64,000 nt of DNA, from positions 1 through 64,000 of the forward strand of contig JAUIFF010000013.1 in assembly GCA_030429545.1 (NCBI GenBank), in the 5' to 3' direction. Below are positions 63,733-64,000 of the stretch, piece by piece. The notes under the pieces are model-generated. The model ran no database searches and had not been told where the DNA came from. It saw only the letters and a list, made by a program, of their open reading frames with translations. The DNA is from Polyangia bacterium. GTDB lineage: Bacteria; Myxococcota_A; Polyangia; Nannocystales; Nannocystaceae. Position numbers and translations under genes: made by a program. Positions within the stretch are counted from its first letter, which is position 1; every line of letters begins with the position of its first letter.

Positions 63733-64000
63733 ATGCGCGCACGCACCTGCTTATTTTACGTTTCCTTAATGATGCTGGGGTGTTCCTTCCGGGCCCCCGG
63801 GGTTGGTACGGACGGTTCTTCGTCGACCAGCGGTTCTGAGTCTGAGACCACGGAGGGACCGACGACGTCGATGACGACGGACCCGACAACCGGGCCGACT
63901 GGGCCAACGACCATGGACCCGACGACCATGGACCCGACGACCATGGACCCGACGACCGAGGCGCCACCTGTTTGTGGCGATGGTTCGCTCGACCCTGGCG
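63733..64000 (+). CDS. Lipoprotein, N-terminal part (cut by window edge)
   Basis: An open frame from ATG 63733 runs off the window, so at least 89 residues are encoded. The signal peptide ends in lipobox LMMLGC (about residues 12-17). A Thr/Pro/Asp linker follows, with three perfect 15-bp repeats encoding T-M-D-P-T (about 63910-63957). The last visible residues, VCGDGSLDPG, look like the start of a DUF4215 repeat, as in the lipoprotein at 58345-59682. Frames on the other strand here are shadows. The 233 bases upstream carry a TGYANNTRCA site at 63519. Confidence 0.8.
   Translation, partial: MRARTCLFYVSLMMLGCSFRAPGVGTDGSSSTSGSESETTEGPTTSMTTDPTTGPTGPTTMDPTTMDPTTMDPTTEAPPVCGDGSLDPG

Overview
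The window looks like a chromosomal segment of a Nannocystis/Plesiocystis-type myxobacterium (Myxococcota). It is GC-rich, roughly two thirds G+C by eye, with sharp local AT-rich islets. At least nine secreted lipoproteins or surface proteins carry long Thr/Asp/Glu/Ser linkers. Other pointers are DUF4215-type Cys-rich repeats, an Arg-tailed MYXO-CTERM-like sorting end, a Ser/Thr kinase with a C-terminal helical-repeat region, and a meso-diaminopimelate type MurE. The genus is an inference.

Layout. 1-126: 3' end (domains V and VI) of a group II intron. 186-1371: CPBP protease and fluoride channel. 1.6-1.8 kb: a strong 6S RNA candidate. 1.9-3.1 kb: two tandem paralogous lipoproteins with one CxxCH haem motif each. 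3.2-6.3 kb: an acyl-CoA dehydrogenase/aminoglycoside-phosphotransferase fusion behind a histidine-phosphatase-like gene. 6.3-10 kb: Cys-rich lipoprotein, GrpB-like protein, and a response regulator/histidine kinase operon. 10.1-13 kb: three zinc-ribbon proteins. 13.1-17.5 kb: lipoprotein, prolyl-4-hydroxylase-like oxygenase, a polytopic membrane protein whose 3' end is tandemly duplicated, tRNA-His, a DUF2058 protein and a PilZ protein. 17.6-25.6 kb: one operon holding an Mpl ligase fused to a GNAT domain, then NuoJ, K, L, M and N-like membrane subunits with no peripheral-arm genes. 25.66-25.96 kb: a 30-bp minisatellite. 26-30.3 kb: divergent FG-GAP and VWA lipoproteins. 30.5-35 kb: glutamate dehydrogenase, an unknown protein, a YceI-like protein, a trypsin-like protease and a Cys-rich lipoprotein. 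35-42.6 kb: coiled-coil protein, SseB-like/murE pair, then a murF operon on the other strand. 43-48 kb: a leucine-rich-repeat/zinc/short-chain-dehydrogenase fusion and a hybrid histidine kinase. 48.3-55.6 kb: membrane gluzincin, threonine synthase, lipoprotein, Nif3-like protein, recN. 55.7-64 kb: more linker lipoproteins, a frameshifted FAD monooxygenase, a purple-acid-phosphatase-like lipoprotein, a Ser/Thr kinase, and a lipoprotein cut by the window edge.

Working together: mpl, murE and murF serve peptidoglycan recycling and precursor synthesis but are not in a dcw cluster. The NuoJKLMN-like proteins would form a membrane arm without a visible electron-input module. The lipoproteins suggest heavy investment in the cell surface.

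The most unusual signal belongs to no gene. A degenerate 10-bp palindrome, TGYANNTRCA, occurs at least 54 times (read by eye), mostly inside genes, where roughly two would be expected from base composition. It looks like a highly iterated, probably protein-recognised or mobile palindrome and deserves a genome-wide test.
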